Part shown: piece by piece, positions 1 through 8,368 of the stretch
Layout of the letters: the number at the start of each line of letters is the position of its first letter
How positions within the stretch are numbered: position 1 is the stretch's first letter
Assembly: GCF_004349065.1 (NCBI RefSeq)
Contig: NZ_SMKZ01000017.1
Location: 62,001 to 126,000, forward strand
DNA length: 64,000 nucleotides
Source: Jiangella asiatica
GTDB lineage: Bacteria; Actinomycetota; Actinomycetes; Jiangellales; Jiangellaceae
Direction of reading: 5' to 3'
Position numbers and translations under genes: made by a program
Notes under the pieces: model-generated
The model's database searches: none
Told to the model about the DNA's origin: nothing
Seen by the model: the letters and a program-made list of their open reading frames with translations, nothing else

Positions 1-2064
1 GGTCAGGCGGTGCGGACGGACGAGGTGGACGTCGGCACGTCGGCGGCGGCGCTGCAGAGCGAGGCCGCGCACGACTATGTCATCGTCGAGCCGCGCTGGG
101 ACGGCGAGCGGACCTACCGGTACCCGCCGGCGCCGGGCCAGGAGGACGAGGTCGCGGTGTCCGACGCGCTCCTGCGCGACCTGCGGCTGCGCATCTCCTT
201 CGACGGCCAGCAGACGGTCGACGCTCCGGTGGGCGAGTTCTTCGGCTCCGGGCTCGGGGAGACGTCGGTCCGGTCGCTCATGTACGCGATGGAGGACGGT
301 GACGGCGGCTGGTACCGGTCGTGGTGGCCGATGCCGTACGCGCGGTCGGCCGAGGTGTGGCTGGTGAACGAGTCGGAGGTGCCTGTGACCGCGGGTTCGT
401 CGTCGATCACCTGGGCCCGGGACACGTCGGTCGCGCGGTCACTGCGCGGCGAAGAGCCGGCGATCGGGTACTTCCAGGCGACGAGCCGGCGCGGTGACAC
501 CGAGTTCGGCCGCGACTGGGTCTTCCTCGACGTCGACGGTCACGGCAAGTTCGTCGGCGTCAACCACACCATGGAGGGCCGCATCACCGGAGGCAACATC
601 CGCAACTACCTGGAAGGCGACGAGCGCGTCTACGTCGACGGCATGCGCACGCCGCAGCTCAACGGCACCGGCTCGGAGGACTTCTACGAGGGCGGGTGGT
701 ACTTCAACCGCAACGAGTTCTCCAACCCGATGAACGGCGCGCCGGAGATGGAGACCCGCAGCTTCGGCTGCGAGCACCAGTGTGACGCGGCGTACCGCCT
801 GATGATCGCCGACGCGGTCGGCTTCCGGACGGGGCTGCGCTTCGGCATCGAGCACGGCCCGACCGCCAACGAGCCGGCGGTCTACGGGTCGACGGCGTTC
901 TGGTACGGCCACGCCGGGGCTGTGGGGCTGCGGACGACGGACACCGTGCCGGCGGGCTCGGGGGGCCGGGAGCTGACCTCGACCTTCGAGGGCGACGACG
1001 ACACCGTCGCGGTGACGGGGACCGTGGCCGACTCCACGGAGCCGGTGACGTTCACCGTCGACATCGACCAGAAGAACGACGGGGTCCGCTTGCGGCGGCT
1101 GTCGGACCAGGCTTCGCCCGGGCAGGCAGCGGCGGTGTCCGTGGACGGCGTGGACGTCGGGGTATGGCGGCAGCCGCTCGGCAACACGTCGTCGCGGTGG
1201 CTCGAGGACGAGTTCGAGCTGCCGGCGCCGGTGACCGCGGGGAAGTCGTCGGTGACGGTGACGCTGTCCCCGGTTCCCGGGGCGCCGGCGTGGACCGCGG
1301 CGACGTACCAGGTGCTGTCGCACGTGCGGCCGTTCGCCGACCGGACGCCGCCCGGCGCGGTGTCGTCGCTGGTGGCGACGGGATCGTCGGTGAACGCGGT
1401 GTCGCTGTCCTGGGCGGCTGCCTCGGACGACGTCGCCGTCGCGTCGTACGAGGTGCACGCGTCGCGGACCGCCGACTTCACGCCGTCGTCGTCGACCCTG
1501 GTGGGCACCGTGTCGGCGCCCGGTTTCCAGCACGGCGGACTCGGGCTGGCCGAGACGTGGCACTACCGGGTCCGGGCGGTCGACGCCGCCGGGAACGCCG
1601 GCCCGTGGTCGGAGGTGGCGTCGGCGACCACCGGACGGACCCTGAACGTCGAAGGCGAGTCCCTGCTGCCGGCCGTTTCCGCGACCGCGCCGATCGAGGC
1701 GCAGGGCAACTGCTGCGGTGTCTCGTGGTCCGGGGGAGCGCAGCTGTGGTTCCGGGCTGACTCGGCGGACGATGCCGCTGTGCTGTCGTTCGACGTTCCC
1801 ACGGCGGGCACCTACGACGCGTCGGCCGTACTGACCCAGGCGGCCGACTACGGCGTGGTGCGGTTGTCCGTCGACGGCGGCTTGGTCGGAGCGGCGTTCG
1901 ACGGGTACAACGACGGCGTCCGCGTGGCCGACCCCGTGTCGCTGGGCTCGCTGACACTGTCGGCCGGGCAGCACGAGCTGGCACTGACGCTCACCGGGCG
2001 CAACGCGTCGGCCACCGGCTTTCTCGTGGGCCTCGACCAGCTGTTGCTCGAGCTGAGCGGGTGA
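1..2064 (+). CDS. Secreted GH172 (DUF2961) glycosidase, 5' partial
   Basis: The frame is open from the window edge, so the N-terminus and any signal peptide are missing; about 687 codons are visible. The front two thirds match the DUF2961/GH172 family (alpha-fructofuranosidase and arabinofuranosidase-type enzymes). The hallmark [14 protein letters not shown] lies at about visible residue 219, with the Glu of GSED (about 223) a likely catalytic acid by family analogy. A fibronectin type III domain follows (about 444-543, starting at DRTPPGAV), then a beta-rich C-terminal module (about 545-684) of the carbohydrate-binding jelly-roll type. The FnIII plus binding module implies an extracellular enzyme acting on a furanoside polysaccharide; the substrate is not readable. 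The stop is followed by a long hairpin. Confidence 0.85.
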   Translation, partial: GQAVRTDEVDVGTSAAALQSEAAHDYVIVEPRWDGERTYRYPPAPGQEDEVAVSDALLRDLRLRISFDGQQTVDAPVGEFFGSGLGETSVRSLMYAMEDGDGGWYRSWWPMPYARSAEVWLVNESEVPVTAGSSSITWARDTSVARSLRGEEPAIGYFQATSRRGDTEFGRDWVFLDVDGHGKFVGVNHTMEGRITGGNIRNYLEGDERVYVDGMRTPQLNGTGSEDFYEGGWYFNRNEFSNPMNGAPEMETRSFGCEHQCDAAYRLMIADAVGFRTGLRFGIEHGPTANEPAVYGSTAFWYGHAGAVGLRTTDTVPAGSGGRELTSTFEGDDDTVAVTGTVADSTEPVTFTVDIDQKNDGVRLRRLSDQASPGQAAAVSVDGVDVGVWRQPLGNTSSRWLEDEFELPAPVTAGKSSVTVTLSPVPGAPAWTAATYQVLSHVRPFADRTPPGAVSSLVATGSSVNAVSLSWAAASDDVAVASYEVHASRTADFTPSSSTLVGTVSAPGFQHGGLGLAETWHYRVRAVDAAGNAGPWSEVASATTGRTLNVEGESLLPAVSATAPIEAQGNCCGVSWSGGAQLWFRADSADDAAVLSFDVPTAGTYDASAVLTQAADYGVVRLSVDGGLVGAAFDGYNDGVRVADPVSLGSLTLSAGQHELALTLTGRNASATGFLVGLDQLLLELSG

Positions 2065-2071
2065 CGTGTCG

Positions 2072-2146
2072 CCCCCCACCCCATGATCATCAACGGCTGG
2101 CTACGCCATGGCGTCGCTGATCGTTGGTGATCATGGGGGTGGGGGG
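2072..2146. terminator. Long palindromic hairpin after the GH172 gene
   Basis: Two arms, 2072-2095 and 2122-2146, pair over 24 positions with one bulged G and one G:U pair, around a 26-nt loop. The outer part pairs a C-rich arm (CCCCCCACC) with a G-rich arm and the inner part contains ATGATCATCAACG. It starts 8 bases after the stop codon. No U-tract follows, so it is either a factor-dependent or bidirectional terminator or a REP-like palindrome. Confidence 0.6.
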
Positions 2147-2220
2147 CTGCCGGTTTGGAGCGGACCCGGCCCGACCGCTATCCTTACCGGGCGGTCGAGC
2201 GGCATTCCCGCCCGATCCGG

Positions 2221-2292
2221 TGGGGTATGGTGTAATTGGCAGCACGACTGATTCTGGTTCAGTTAGTCTAGGTTCGAGTCCTGGTACCCCAG
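2221..2292 (+). tRNA. tRNA-Gln(CTG)
   Basis: The acceptor stem TGGGGTA (2221-2227) pairs with TACCCCA (2285-2291), with G2292 as discriminator. The anticodon loop TTCTGGT gives anticodon CTG, and the T-arm has GGTTCGAGTCC. No CCA is encoded. It lies 90 nt upstream of tRNA-Glu in the same orientation, a common actinobacterial pairing. Confidence 0.95.
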
Positions 2293-2382
2293 CGCCCGGC
2301 ACCGTCCGTGGCGGCGTCTCCAGCCGGTTTGGAGACGGCCTGTGGCTCGGGTACAGTTTCACCTCGCGACCTCGGTCGCAAC

Positions 2383-2455
2383 GGCCCCGTTGTGTAGCGG
2401 CCTAGCACGCCGCCCTCTCAAGGCGGTAGCGCGGGTTCGAATCCCGTCGGGGCTA
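2383..2455 (+). tRNA. tRNA-Glu(CTC), island integration target
   Basis: The acceptor stem GGCCCCG (2383-2389) pairs with CGGGGCT (2448-2454), with A2455 as discriminator followed by CCC rather than CCA. The anticodon stem-loop CCGCC-CTCTCAA-GGCGG gives anticodon CTC at 2417-2419. The T-arm has GGTTCGAATCC. From the anticodon loop to the 3' end it is repeated at 14911-14948 with one mismatch, the pattern left by tyrosine recombinases that use tRNA 3' ends as attachment sites. Confidence 0.95.
2415..2452 (+). repeat. Left copy of the 38-bp tRNA-Glu 3' direct repeat (att-like)
   Basis: Matches 14911-14948 at 37 of 38 positions (G at 2433, A at 14929). It begins exactly at the 5' edge of the anticodon loop, the usual crossover position for one class of tRNA-targeting tyrosine integrases. 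The following hairpin and the next ~80 bases are also recognisably similar between the two copies. Confidence 0.75.
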
Positions 2456-2463
2456 CCCTCGTG

Positions 2464-2505
2464 AAACGGCCCCTCACCTGCTAGAACGCAGGTGAGGGGT
2501 CGTTT
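2464..2505 (+). terminator. Intrinsic terminator of the tRNA-Gln/tRNA-Glu unit
   Basis: The arms CCCCTCACCTGC and GCAGGTGAGGGG form a perfect 12-bp stem with a 6-nt loop, extended by flanking AAACG and CGTTT, and followed by a T-rich run (TTTCTGTTTG). It sits 9 nt after the tRNA. Confidence 0.85.
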
Positions 2506-2541
2506 CTGTTTGTCCGGCCGTCCCCGGCCGTGGGCGGCTCT

Positions 2542-2790
2542 CTACGAACGTTCTCGCCTAGTACGCGCCCAAGTTTTCGCGGCGTCGGCGGTGAGGCCGA
2601 GCCACTGGGCGACGGGCGCGCCGACGTCGGCGAGGGAGGCGAGGTCGCGGCCGTGGCGGAGCGACGCCCCGCCGCCCGTTCCGGCGAGTACGGGAGACCC
2701 ACACGCGGGTGTGGAAGGGATGCCCGATGGCCGGGTCGTTGCCGTGGTCGCCGGTGACGATCGGCAGGTCGCCGGGGCCGAGCCGCTGGT
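2542..2790 (-). pseudogene. Remnant: phosphopentomutase-like C-terminus joined to a possible integrase tail
   Basis: Minus-strand reading gives PGDLPIVTGDHGNDPAIGH, matching the metal-binding TxDHGxDP block of phosphopentomutase (DeoB, alkaline phosphatase superfamily). After a frameshift it continues as GRDLASLADVGAPVAQWLG, the usual DeoB C-terminal helix region. Stop codons precede the fragment. The last ten codons (TWARTRRERS, stop at 2542-2544) resemble the SWARIWHRYP end of the integrase remnant at 15038 and lie at the same distance from the tRNA repeat, so the very end may come from an integrase instead. Non-functional either way. Confidence 0.55.
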
Positions 2791-2826
2791 GTGGTCACGA
2801 CCGTCAGCTCGTGCGGCAGGAAGCCG

Positions 2827-3855
2827 TCACTGGGCCGATGGGCGGTGCGGCGGCGCGGTCGAGGACCGTACGACCAGTGTCGGCGTCGGGGCCTCGACGC
2901 TCCCGGCGGCGTCGACGCCGAGCAGGCCGAGTAGCCGCCGCAACGCGGCTTGCCCCGCGGCGGCGAAGTCCAGTCGGACAGTCGTCAGCGGTGGCTGGTA
3001 GTAGGCCGCCTCTGGGACGTCGTCGAAGCCGACGACACTGACGTCCCCCGGTACCGTGAGGCCCGCTTCGTGCAATGCGGTGTAGACACCCAGGCACATC
3101 GCGTCGTTCGAGACGAGGATGGCGCTGACGCCGCCGCGCTCGAGGAGCGATCGGGCCGCCTGGTAGCCGGATGCGACACCCCAGTCTGCGCATGGCGCTG
3201 GTGCGGGAGGCCGGCGACCGGCGAGCGCCAGCTCGCGCCGCCAGCCGGTCTCCCGGGCCTCGGTGGCCATCCATCCGTCCGGGCCGCGGATGAAGTGCAC
3301 GGTGTGGTGTCCCAGCTCGAGGAGGTGGCGAGTGGTCAGTTGCGCGGCGAACTCCTCGTCCAGGGTGACGGCGTCGCGCGAGCCGGTCGTGCCCTGTTCG
3401 AAGGAGACGACCGGCATGGGAGCCTGGGTGGCCTGGAGGGCACGGGGCGCATCGACCATCGGCGCCAGCAGGACCGCGCCGTCGACCGCGTCGTCCGCCA
3501 GGTGCTGCAGTGCGGTCTGCAGGGACGACGCAGAGACGTCATCGAGCGTCACGAGATTGGTCGAGTAGCCGAATGCGCGTGCCTCCTCAGATACCCCGAA
3601 CAGTGCCAGTGACGGACTGGTGACGGAGAGGGCGTAGGTGATTACGCCGAGGTGCATCGACCGGTTCGTGACCAAGGCCCGTGCCATGGTGTTCGGCCGG
3701 TAACGCAGTTGCGCGATCGCCTCGCGTACGCGCTGGCGCACCGCCGGCGTCACATGTGGGTAGTCGTTGATGACGCGAGAGACTGTGATCACGGACACGC
3801 CAGCCAGACGCGCGACGTCAGCCATCCTCGGCGGCCGGCTCGTCTCCCGCTTCAA
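2827..3855 (-). CDS. LacI-family transcriptional regulator (first of two)
   Basis: 342 residues, full family length. The N-terminal helix-turn-helix is at about residues 11-30 (MADVARLAGVSVITVSRVIN), followed by the hinge region (PNTMARALVTNRS) and a type-1 periplasmic-binding-like sensor domain. It is the last gene of the minus-strand catabolic block, separated from the dehydrogenase small-subunit gene by a 12-bp GC hairpin, so it probably has its own promoter. It resembles the LacI gene at 7310-8368 along its length, with the same DFAAxGxxA...LVVRSS ending, and the two may have arisen by duplication. Likely a sugar-responsive repressor of the neighbouring operon; the ligand is unknown. Confidence 0.9.
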   Translation of the reverse strand: MKRETSRPPRMADVARLAGVSVITVSRVINDYPHVTPAVRQRVREAIAQLRYRPNTMARALVTNRSMHLGVITYALSVTSPSLALFGVSEEARAFGYSTNLVTLDDVSASSLQTALQHLADDAVDGAVLLAPMVDAPRALQATQAPMPVVSFEQGTTGSRDAVTLDEEFAAQLTTRHLLELGHHTVHFIRGPDGWMATEARETGWRRELALAGRRPPAPAPCADWGVASGYQAARSLLERGGVSAILVSNDAMCLGVYTALHEAGLTVPGDVSVVGFDDVPEAAYYQPPLTTVRLDFAAAGQAALRRLLGLLGVDAAGSVEAPTPTLVVRSSTAPPHRPSAQ

Positions 3856-3918
3856 CGTCGCTCCTCGTTCCGGGCACCCGCGCCATGCGCACGGACCACG
3901 AAGGAGCCTAGTCGGATG

Positions 3919-3946
3919 CCGGCCGGGCGGTGGTCCGCCCGGCCGG
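3919..3946 (-). terminator. Perfect GC hairpin between the catabolic operon and lacI
   Basis: The arms CCGGCCGGGCGG and CCGCCCGGCCGG (12 bp, no mismatch) flank the loop TGGT. It lies 9 nt beyond the stop of the small-subunit gene on the minus strand. There is no U-tract, so termination is likely but may be partial. Confidence 0.5.
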
Positions 3947-3954
3947 TGACACGG

Positions 3955-4668
3955 TCATGGCCGGTGGTAGCGCAGGACGGCCGGATGTCGCTCGTAGGGC
4001 CATTCCGCCTCTGGGATCATGTACTGCGCCGTCGTGTACGACCCGTCGGTCGTGCTCTTGAGCGTGGGTGGCCCGTCGAACCCGATCACCCGCCATCCGA
4101 TCCGGTCGATGTTGCCGCCGTAGACCGGGTCGGCGTAGAAGCCCTGCCGCGTGTTGAGTACGAGCAGCGGGAAGAAGTCGAGAAAGTCCTCGTTCATGGG
4201 CTGGTTTCCTGCAGGTGCGCCGCCGCCGCCGGCCTCGTCCCGGTGGAGCTCGTACGGACCTGGCTTCGCGGCGCCGGAGAGCCGTTCGAGCACGCGATCC
4301 TGCTCGTCGTCGCCGAGTTCGGCGAACGGTGCGCCGCCCTCTGTGTCTGCGAGCTCGTCGAGGTCTTGCACACCCTGGCGGTAGAGCTCGCCGCGGCGGC
4401 GGATCCGCTCCTCCCACGACTCGCGCTCCTTGCCGGTCAGCTGCAGAAATCCCGAGCCGTCGGCCGACGCGTAGACGAAGTCGATGCCGGCGAGCATGCG
4501 GTCGATGAACCGCACGACCCGTGCCTCCCGGGCCCCAGGGTGGCGGTCGGTCGGGATGATGCGCGCGGTGGCGGCATCGACGGTATTCCATTCGTGCGAG
4601 GTGAAGAACAGCGGCTGCTCGTTCGTCGCGGCGCTGATCGGCACGACGGCCCAGTCTGCTTGTCCCAT
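3955..4668 (-). CDS. Gluconate 2-dehydrogenase subunit 3-like small subunit
   Basis: 237 residues matching the gluconate 2-dehydrogenase subunit 3 family, which forms a small-subunit complex with GMC flavin dehydrogenases. Family features visible are the N-terminal FFTSHEWNTVDAATARIIPTD block and the C-terminal QGFYADPVYGGN block. It sits 24 nt downstream of the GMC gene, so the two proteins very probably form one enzyme. Unlike periplasmic gluconate dehydrogenases it has no twin-arginine or Sec signal, suggesting a cytoplasmic complex like the sugar 3-dehydrogenases. It ends just before a hairpin. Confidence 0.85.
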   Translation of the reverse strand: MGQADWAVVPISAATNEQPLFFTSHEWNTVDAATARIIPTDRHPGAREARVVRFIDRMLAGIDFVYASADGSGFLQLTGKERESWEERIRRRGELYRQGVQDLDELADTEGGAPFAELGDDEQDRVLERLSGAAKPGPYELHRDEAGGGGAPAGNQPMNEDFLDFFPLLVLNTRQGFYADPVYGGNIDRIGWRVIGFDGPPTLKSTTDGSYTTAQYMIPEAEWPYERHPAVLRYHRP

Positions 4669-4692
4669 TCTGTGTCCTTCCTGCCAGGCTCG

Positions 4693-6336
4693 TCAGCGCC
4701 AGTCGTGGCGGTCGTGGGTGAGCATGTGGTCGACGCACCGCCACGTGTTGGCCATGATCGTCAGGGCTGGGTTGATGCCGGTGGCGGTCGGGAAAAAGCT
4801 GGCGTCGAAGACGTAGAGGTTCGGTACGTCGTGCGCGCGGCACCAGCGGTCGACAACCGAGGTCGCCGGGTCGTCGCCCATTCGCGCGGTGCCGAGCTCA
4901 TGCGACGTGTTCCCGGTGATCCGTTCCATGTTCACAGGGATGATCTTGCTGGCTCCCGCGGCCTCCAGGATCTCCCCGTTCTTGGCCACCTGCCACCGCT
5001 CCTGCGCGTAGTCGTTGGGGTGAGGCGTGTGGGTGATCCGGGCGACCGGCAGGCCCCAGGCGTCCACGACATCAGGATCGAGATCGACCCGGTTGCTTTC
5101 CACCGGGAGGTCGTGGAGCAGAACTCCGATCTTCATCGAGTGGTTGAAGAAGTCGCGGTCGGCGTCCTTCGCCGCCTGTCCCCATGTCGGCCTGCCGGGG
5201 AAGGTCCAGTTGATCGGATGTCCGATCATCGACGGGAAGATCAGCGAGCCGAGCACGTGGCCGCGCGACTCGTCGGTTTCGTAGAAGTCGAACGAACACA
5301 GATTCATGTAGTGCCCCGACCAGCCGTACAACGGGTGGTGGAGCTGACGGTCGAAGAGGCCGACACTGAACGAGTACTGATGGAACGTGGCGTTCTTGCC
5401 GACCATGCCGGAGGAGTTGGCGAGGCCGTCGGGAAACAGCGCGGACGTCGACATCAGCAGCAGGCGAGGTGTCTCGATTCCACCACAGGCCACGATGACG
5501 GCCTTCGCTTCCTGGACGATCTCCGTGCCTTCGCCGTTCTGGTAGAGCACCCCAGTGGCACGGCCGTCCTTGCCCACGAGGATCTCGCGCACGTAGCAGT
5601 CGGGGCGCGGGTCGTACCGGCCCGTGGCGACCGCATCCGGGACGAACGTGATGAGGGTCGAGCTCTTGCCGGAGCCCGGGTCGGGGTACTGCTGCCAGAA
5701 GCCGTTCTCACTGAACGGTTCGCGTCCCCGGTACAGTTCGGTGACCATGCCCTGCGGCATCGGGAACGTGCTATGGCCGAGCTCGTCCATCGCGGTGGCG
5801 AACACTCGGCCGATTTGGCTGAGGTTCGACGGCCTGGTCGGGTAGCCGCGGCTGCGCCAACCCTCCCAGCGATTGGCGCCGGCGAGCCCGGACGTGCCGA
5901 ACTCCCACTCGACGCGAGTGTAGTAGGGCTCCATCTCGTCGTAGGTGATGGGCCAGTCGACCAGGCTTGCGCCGTCAACATCGCCGATGAGCGAGCGCAT
6001 CCGGAAGTCGTTCTCCGTCATGCGCGGCACCATCGCGCCCCAGTGGGTCGTCCCGCCGCCGACTACCTGCGGAGTCGCCGAGAAGTTGGTCACGACCGCC
6101 GTCTCCTGATCGTTGCGGCGGAACGTCCGGGGTTTGATCTTCGGATCCTGCCAGAGGTAATTGCGGTTGAGGATCTTCAGCTCGTCGCCCGAGGCGTGCT
6201 CGGGCTTGAGCCACGGGCCACGCTCGAGCCCGACGACGCGAAGGCCGGCCTCGGTGAGAACCTTGGCTGCGGTCGCACCGCCGGCCCCGGCGCCGACGAT
6301 GACGACGTCGACCGGGTCGGGGTTTTTCTCGGGCAT
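4693..6336 (-). CDS. GMC-family flavin oxidoreductase (sugar/cyclitol dehydrogenase-like)
   Basis: 547 residues from the ATG at 6336, chosen because GAGAGGTG lies 8 nt upstream and the longer frame would overlap the preceding gene. The N-terminal FAD-binding Rossmann motif VVIVGAGAGGATAAKVL is at about residues 10-26. The substrate half has GGGTTHWGAMVPR. The C-terminal GMC domain has TSHELGTARMG (active-site His) and GINPALTIMANT (Asn). With the adjacent subunit 3 protein it resembles the sugar/glycoside 3-dehydrogenases of actinobacteria. The substrate is probably the ligand of the linked ABC importer, oxidised in the cytoplasm with an unidentified acceptor. The gap to the upstream aldo/keto reductase is only 5 bp. 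Confidence 0.88.
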   Translation of the reverse strand: MPEKNPDPVDVVIVGAGAGGATAAKVLTEAGLRVVGLERGPWLKPEHASGDELKILNRNYLWQDPKIKPRTFRRNDQETAVVTNFSATPQVVGGGTTHWGAMVPRMTENDFRMRSLIGDVDGASLVDWPITYDEMEPYYTRVEWEFGTSGLAGANRWEGWRSRGYPTRPSNLSQIGRVFATAMDELGHSTFPMPQGMVTELYRGREPFSENGFWQQYPDPGSGKSSTLITFVPDAVATGRYDPRPDCYVREILVGKDGRATGVLYQNGEGTEIVQEAKAVIVACGGIETPRLLLMSTSALFPDGLANSSGMVGKNATFHQYSFSVGLFDRQLHHPLYGWSGHYMNLCSFDFYETDESRGHVLGSLIFPSMIGHPINWTFPGRPTWGQAAKDADRDFFNHSMKIGVLLHDLPVESNRVDLDPDVVDAWGLPVARITHTPHPNDYAQERWQVAKNGEILEAAGASKIIPVNMERITGNTSHELGTARMGDDPATSVVDRWCRAHDVPNLYVFDASFFPTATGINPALTIMANTWRCVDHMLTHDRHDWR

Positions 6337-6341
6337 CGCGA

Positions 6342-7313
6342 TCACACCTCTCGAGACGACGAACCAGTCTGGATGCCTGCGCGGCCAGGTTTGATGAGGG
6401 GATCCAGGGCAGCCCACAGCTCGTCGGGGACGGAGACGCCGAGCAGCTGCCGAGTCTGCTCGGGACGATCGGGGCGGGACATGCCGACAATCGTGGAGGC
6501 TACCCGTGCGTCCCGCGTCGAGAACTGGAGCGCGGCCGCGGCAAGGGGCACGTCGTGATCACGGCAGAGCGACTCTATGGCCTCCACCCTCCCCAGCACG
6601 TCGGGCGCGGCAGGGGCGTAGCAGTAGGTCGGCACCGCAGCCGGCCCGCGGGCCAGCATGCCTCCGCCGAAGGGGGCAGCGTTGACGAACCCGACGCCGC
6701 GAGCCGCGCACTCGTCGATGAGCTCGTCTGCGGACGAGTCCACCAGCGTCCACCGGTTGTGGCTGAGGACGACGTCGAAGAAGCCGGTCCGCAGGTAAGC
6801 CAGCTCCAGCTCGATGGGTCCGCCCGCGACACCGAGATGTTCGATGACGCCCTGTGCGCGTAGGTCCAGCATGGCCTCGACCGCACCGCCCGGGCCGGTG
6901 GCCTCGTCGAAGGAGATCTTTTCCGGGTCGTGGAGGTAGACCAGAGGGAGGGTGTCCAGGCCGAGTCGCTCGATGCTCTCGTCGACGGATCGCCGCACCC
7001 GCGCGCCTGAAAAGTCGGTCGTCCGCGGAAGTGGGTCGACCTTGGTTGCCACCAGAGCTCCGGACGGCAAACCGCCTCGCTCTGCGATCGCGCGGCCGAT
7101 GCGCCGTTCGCTGTCACCGCCGCCGTACTCGTTGGAGGTGTCGATGAACGTGAACTCGCTGTCGAGCGCGGCCAGAATGGTGTCGATCGCGGTTCTCTCG
7201 TCGACGTCGTAACCGTACTGTGCCGGGAAGCTGCCGAGGGCGCTGGTCCCGACGCACACCGGCGGGACTGACAGCCCCGTACTGCCCAGGTGTCGATGCT
7301 CGGTCGTGCTCAT
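6342..7313 (-). CDS. Aldo/keto reductase, D-threo-aldose dehydrogenase-like
   Basis: 323 residues, full length. The catalytic tetrad is visible: Asp and Tyr in FIDTSNEYGGGDSERRIG, Lys in ALVATKVDP and His in PLVYLHDPEK. The family (L-fucose/D-threo-aldose 1-dehydrogenase group) oxidises aldoses or reduces keto-sugars with NAD(P). The start overlaps the end of the upstream lacI by ATGA and its stop is 5 bp from the GMC gene, so it is transcribed and translationally coupled within the operon. Probably acts on the same sugar as the GMC dehydrogenase. Confidence 0.88.
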   Translation of the reverse strand: MSTTEHRHLGSTGLSVPPVCVGTSALGSFPAQYGYDVDERTAIDTILAALDSEFTFIDTSNEYGGGDSERRIGRAIAERGGLPSGALVATKVDPLPRTTDFSGARVRRSVDESIERLGLDTLPLVYLHDPEKISFDEATGPGGAVEAMLDLRAQGVIEHLGVAGGPIELELAYLRTGFFDVVLSHNRWTLVDSSADELIDECAARGVGFVNAAPFGGGMLARGPAAVPTYCYAPAAPDVLGRVEAIESLCRDHDVPLAAAALQFSTRDARVASTIVGMSRPDRPEQTRQLLGVSVPDELWAALDPLIKPGRAGIQTGSSSREV

Positions 7314-8368
7314 ACCGTGCCTTCCTGTCGCTGGTGGCGGTCCGGGCCGCCCGAGCTCGCGCGTACCACGAGCTCGGGGACGACCGGACTGCCGGCTTCT
7401 GATGTCTCCCTCCGGAGGAGAGCGAGGATCTTGTCGACTGCGAGCCGTCCTAGCGCCGCGAAGTCGACGCGCACCGTCGTGAGCGAAGGGCTGAAGTAGG
7501 CGGCCTCGGGAAAGTCGTCGAAGCCGACGACTGCGATGTCGTCCGGGATCCGCACACCTCGTTCGGTGAGGCCGGCCATGAGGCCCAGGGCGGTTTGGTC
7601 GTTGGCGACGAAGACAGCCGTGATGTCCGGCTGACCGGTGACGATCTCGGCGGCGCGGTAACCGGAGGCCGCGTCCCAGGACGTCGGGACGGGAATCGGG
7701 GCATGCAGACCGGCGGAGGTCAACGCCTCACGCCACCCGCGGATGCGAGCCTCTGTCGCGAGCCAACCTGGGGGGCCGCACAGGTGCAGGACCTTCGTGT
7801 GCCCGCGGGTGAGGAGATGCTGCGTGGCGATCCGCGCCCCGGCGACCTCATCGACGGCGAAGCTGTCCGGCCGGGGTACGCCGCCGGGCTCGAATACGAC
7901 GAGCGGGACGACGGTGCGCACGCCGTCGAGCGCGTGGAGAGCCGCCTCTACCGGAGCCAGCAGGACGATCCCGTCGACATGGTCGTCTACGAGGTGCCCG
8001 ATCGCCGCGCGCATCGCCGCCTTGTCCGTGTCGGCGAGACCGACGAGGTTCGTGGTGTACCCCTCCCGCCGAGCGGCCTCGGCGATGCCGGTCAAGGCGA
8101 CCGACGGCCCGTGCTGGGCCAGTCCCCAGCTGACCACGCCGATGCTCATGGTCCGGCTGGTGACGAGTGAGCGTGCGGCGGGGTTGCGCCGGTAGCGCAA
8201 CTGGGAGATCGCCCACTGGACGCGTTCGCGCACGTGCGGCGTCACGTTGGGGTGGTCGTTCACCACACGTGAGACGGTCTGCGGCGAGACGCCCGCCAGC
8301 CGTGCGACGTCGATCATGCGCGCCGCCCGCGGCGTGGTGGGCCGTGCCTTCGACCGGGGGTCGTTCAT
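7310..8368 (-). CDS. LacI-family transcriptional regulator (internal to operon)
   Basis: 352 residues. The helix-turn-helix at about residues 18-40 contains MIDVARLAGVSPQTVSRVVN and the hinge is NPAARSLVTSRTMS. The ligand-binding domain follows to the end. Its ATGA overlap with the downstream aldo/keto reductase and upstream Gfo/Idh gene shows it is embedded in the catabolic operon, so it probably controls its own transcription. Two LacI-type palindromes in front of the first gene are plausible targets for this protein or its neighbour at 2827. Confidence 0.9.
   Translation of the reverse strand: MNDPRSKARPTTPRAARMIDVARLAGVSPQTVSRVVNDHPNVTPHVRERVQWAISQLRYRRNPAARSLVTSRTMSIGVVSWGLAQHGPSVALTGIAEAARREGYTTNLVGLADTDKAAMRAAIGHLVDDHVDGIVLLAPVEAALHALDGVRTVVPLVVFEPGGVPRPDSFAVDEVAGARIATQHLLTRGHTKVLHLCGPPGWLATEARIRGWREALTSAGLHAPIPVPTSWDAASGYRAAEIVTGQPDITAVFVANDQTALGLMAGLTERGVRIPDDIAVVGFDDFPEAAYFSPSLTTVRVDFAALGRLAVDKILALLRRETSEAGSPVVPELVVRASSGGPDRHQRQEGTV

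Noticed and set aside
439-2079. A 546-codon minus-strand frame
   Set aside because: Shadow of the GH172 gene; no recognisable protein.
3652-6558. A 968-codon open frame on the plus strand
   Set aside because: It is the opposite strand of the LacI, subunit 3 and GMC genes, with no domain and GC-driven lack of stops; the minus-strand genes have full motifs and ribosome sites.
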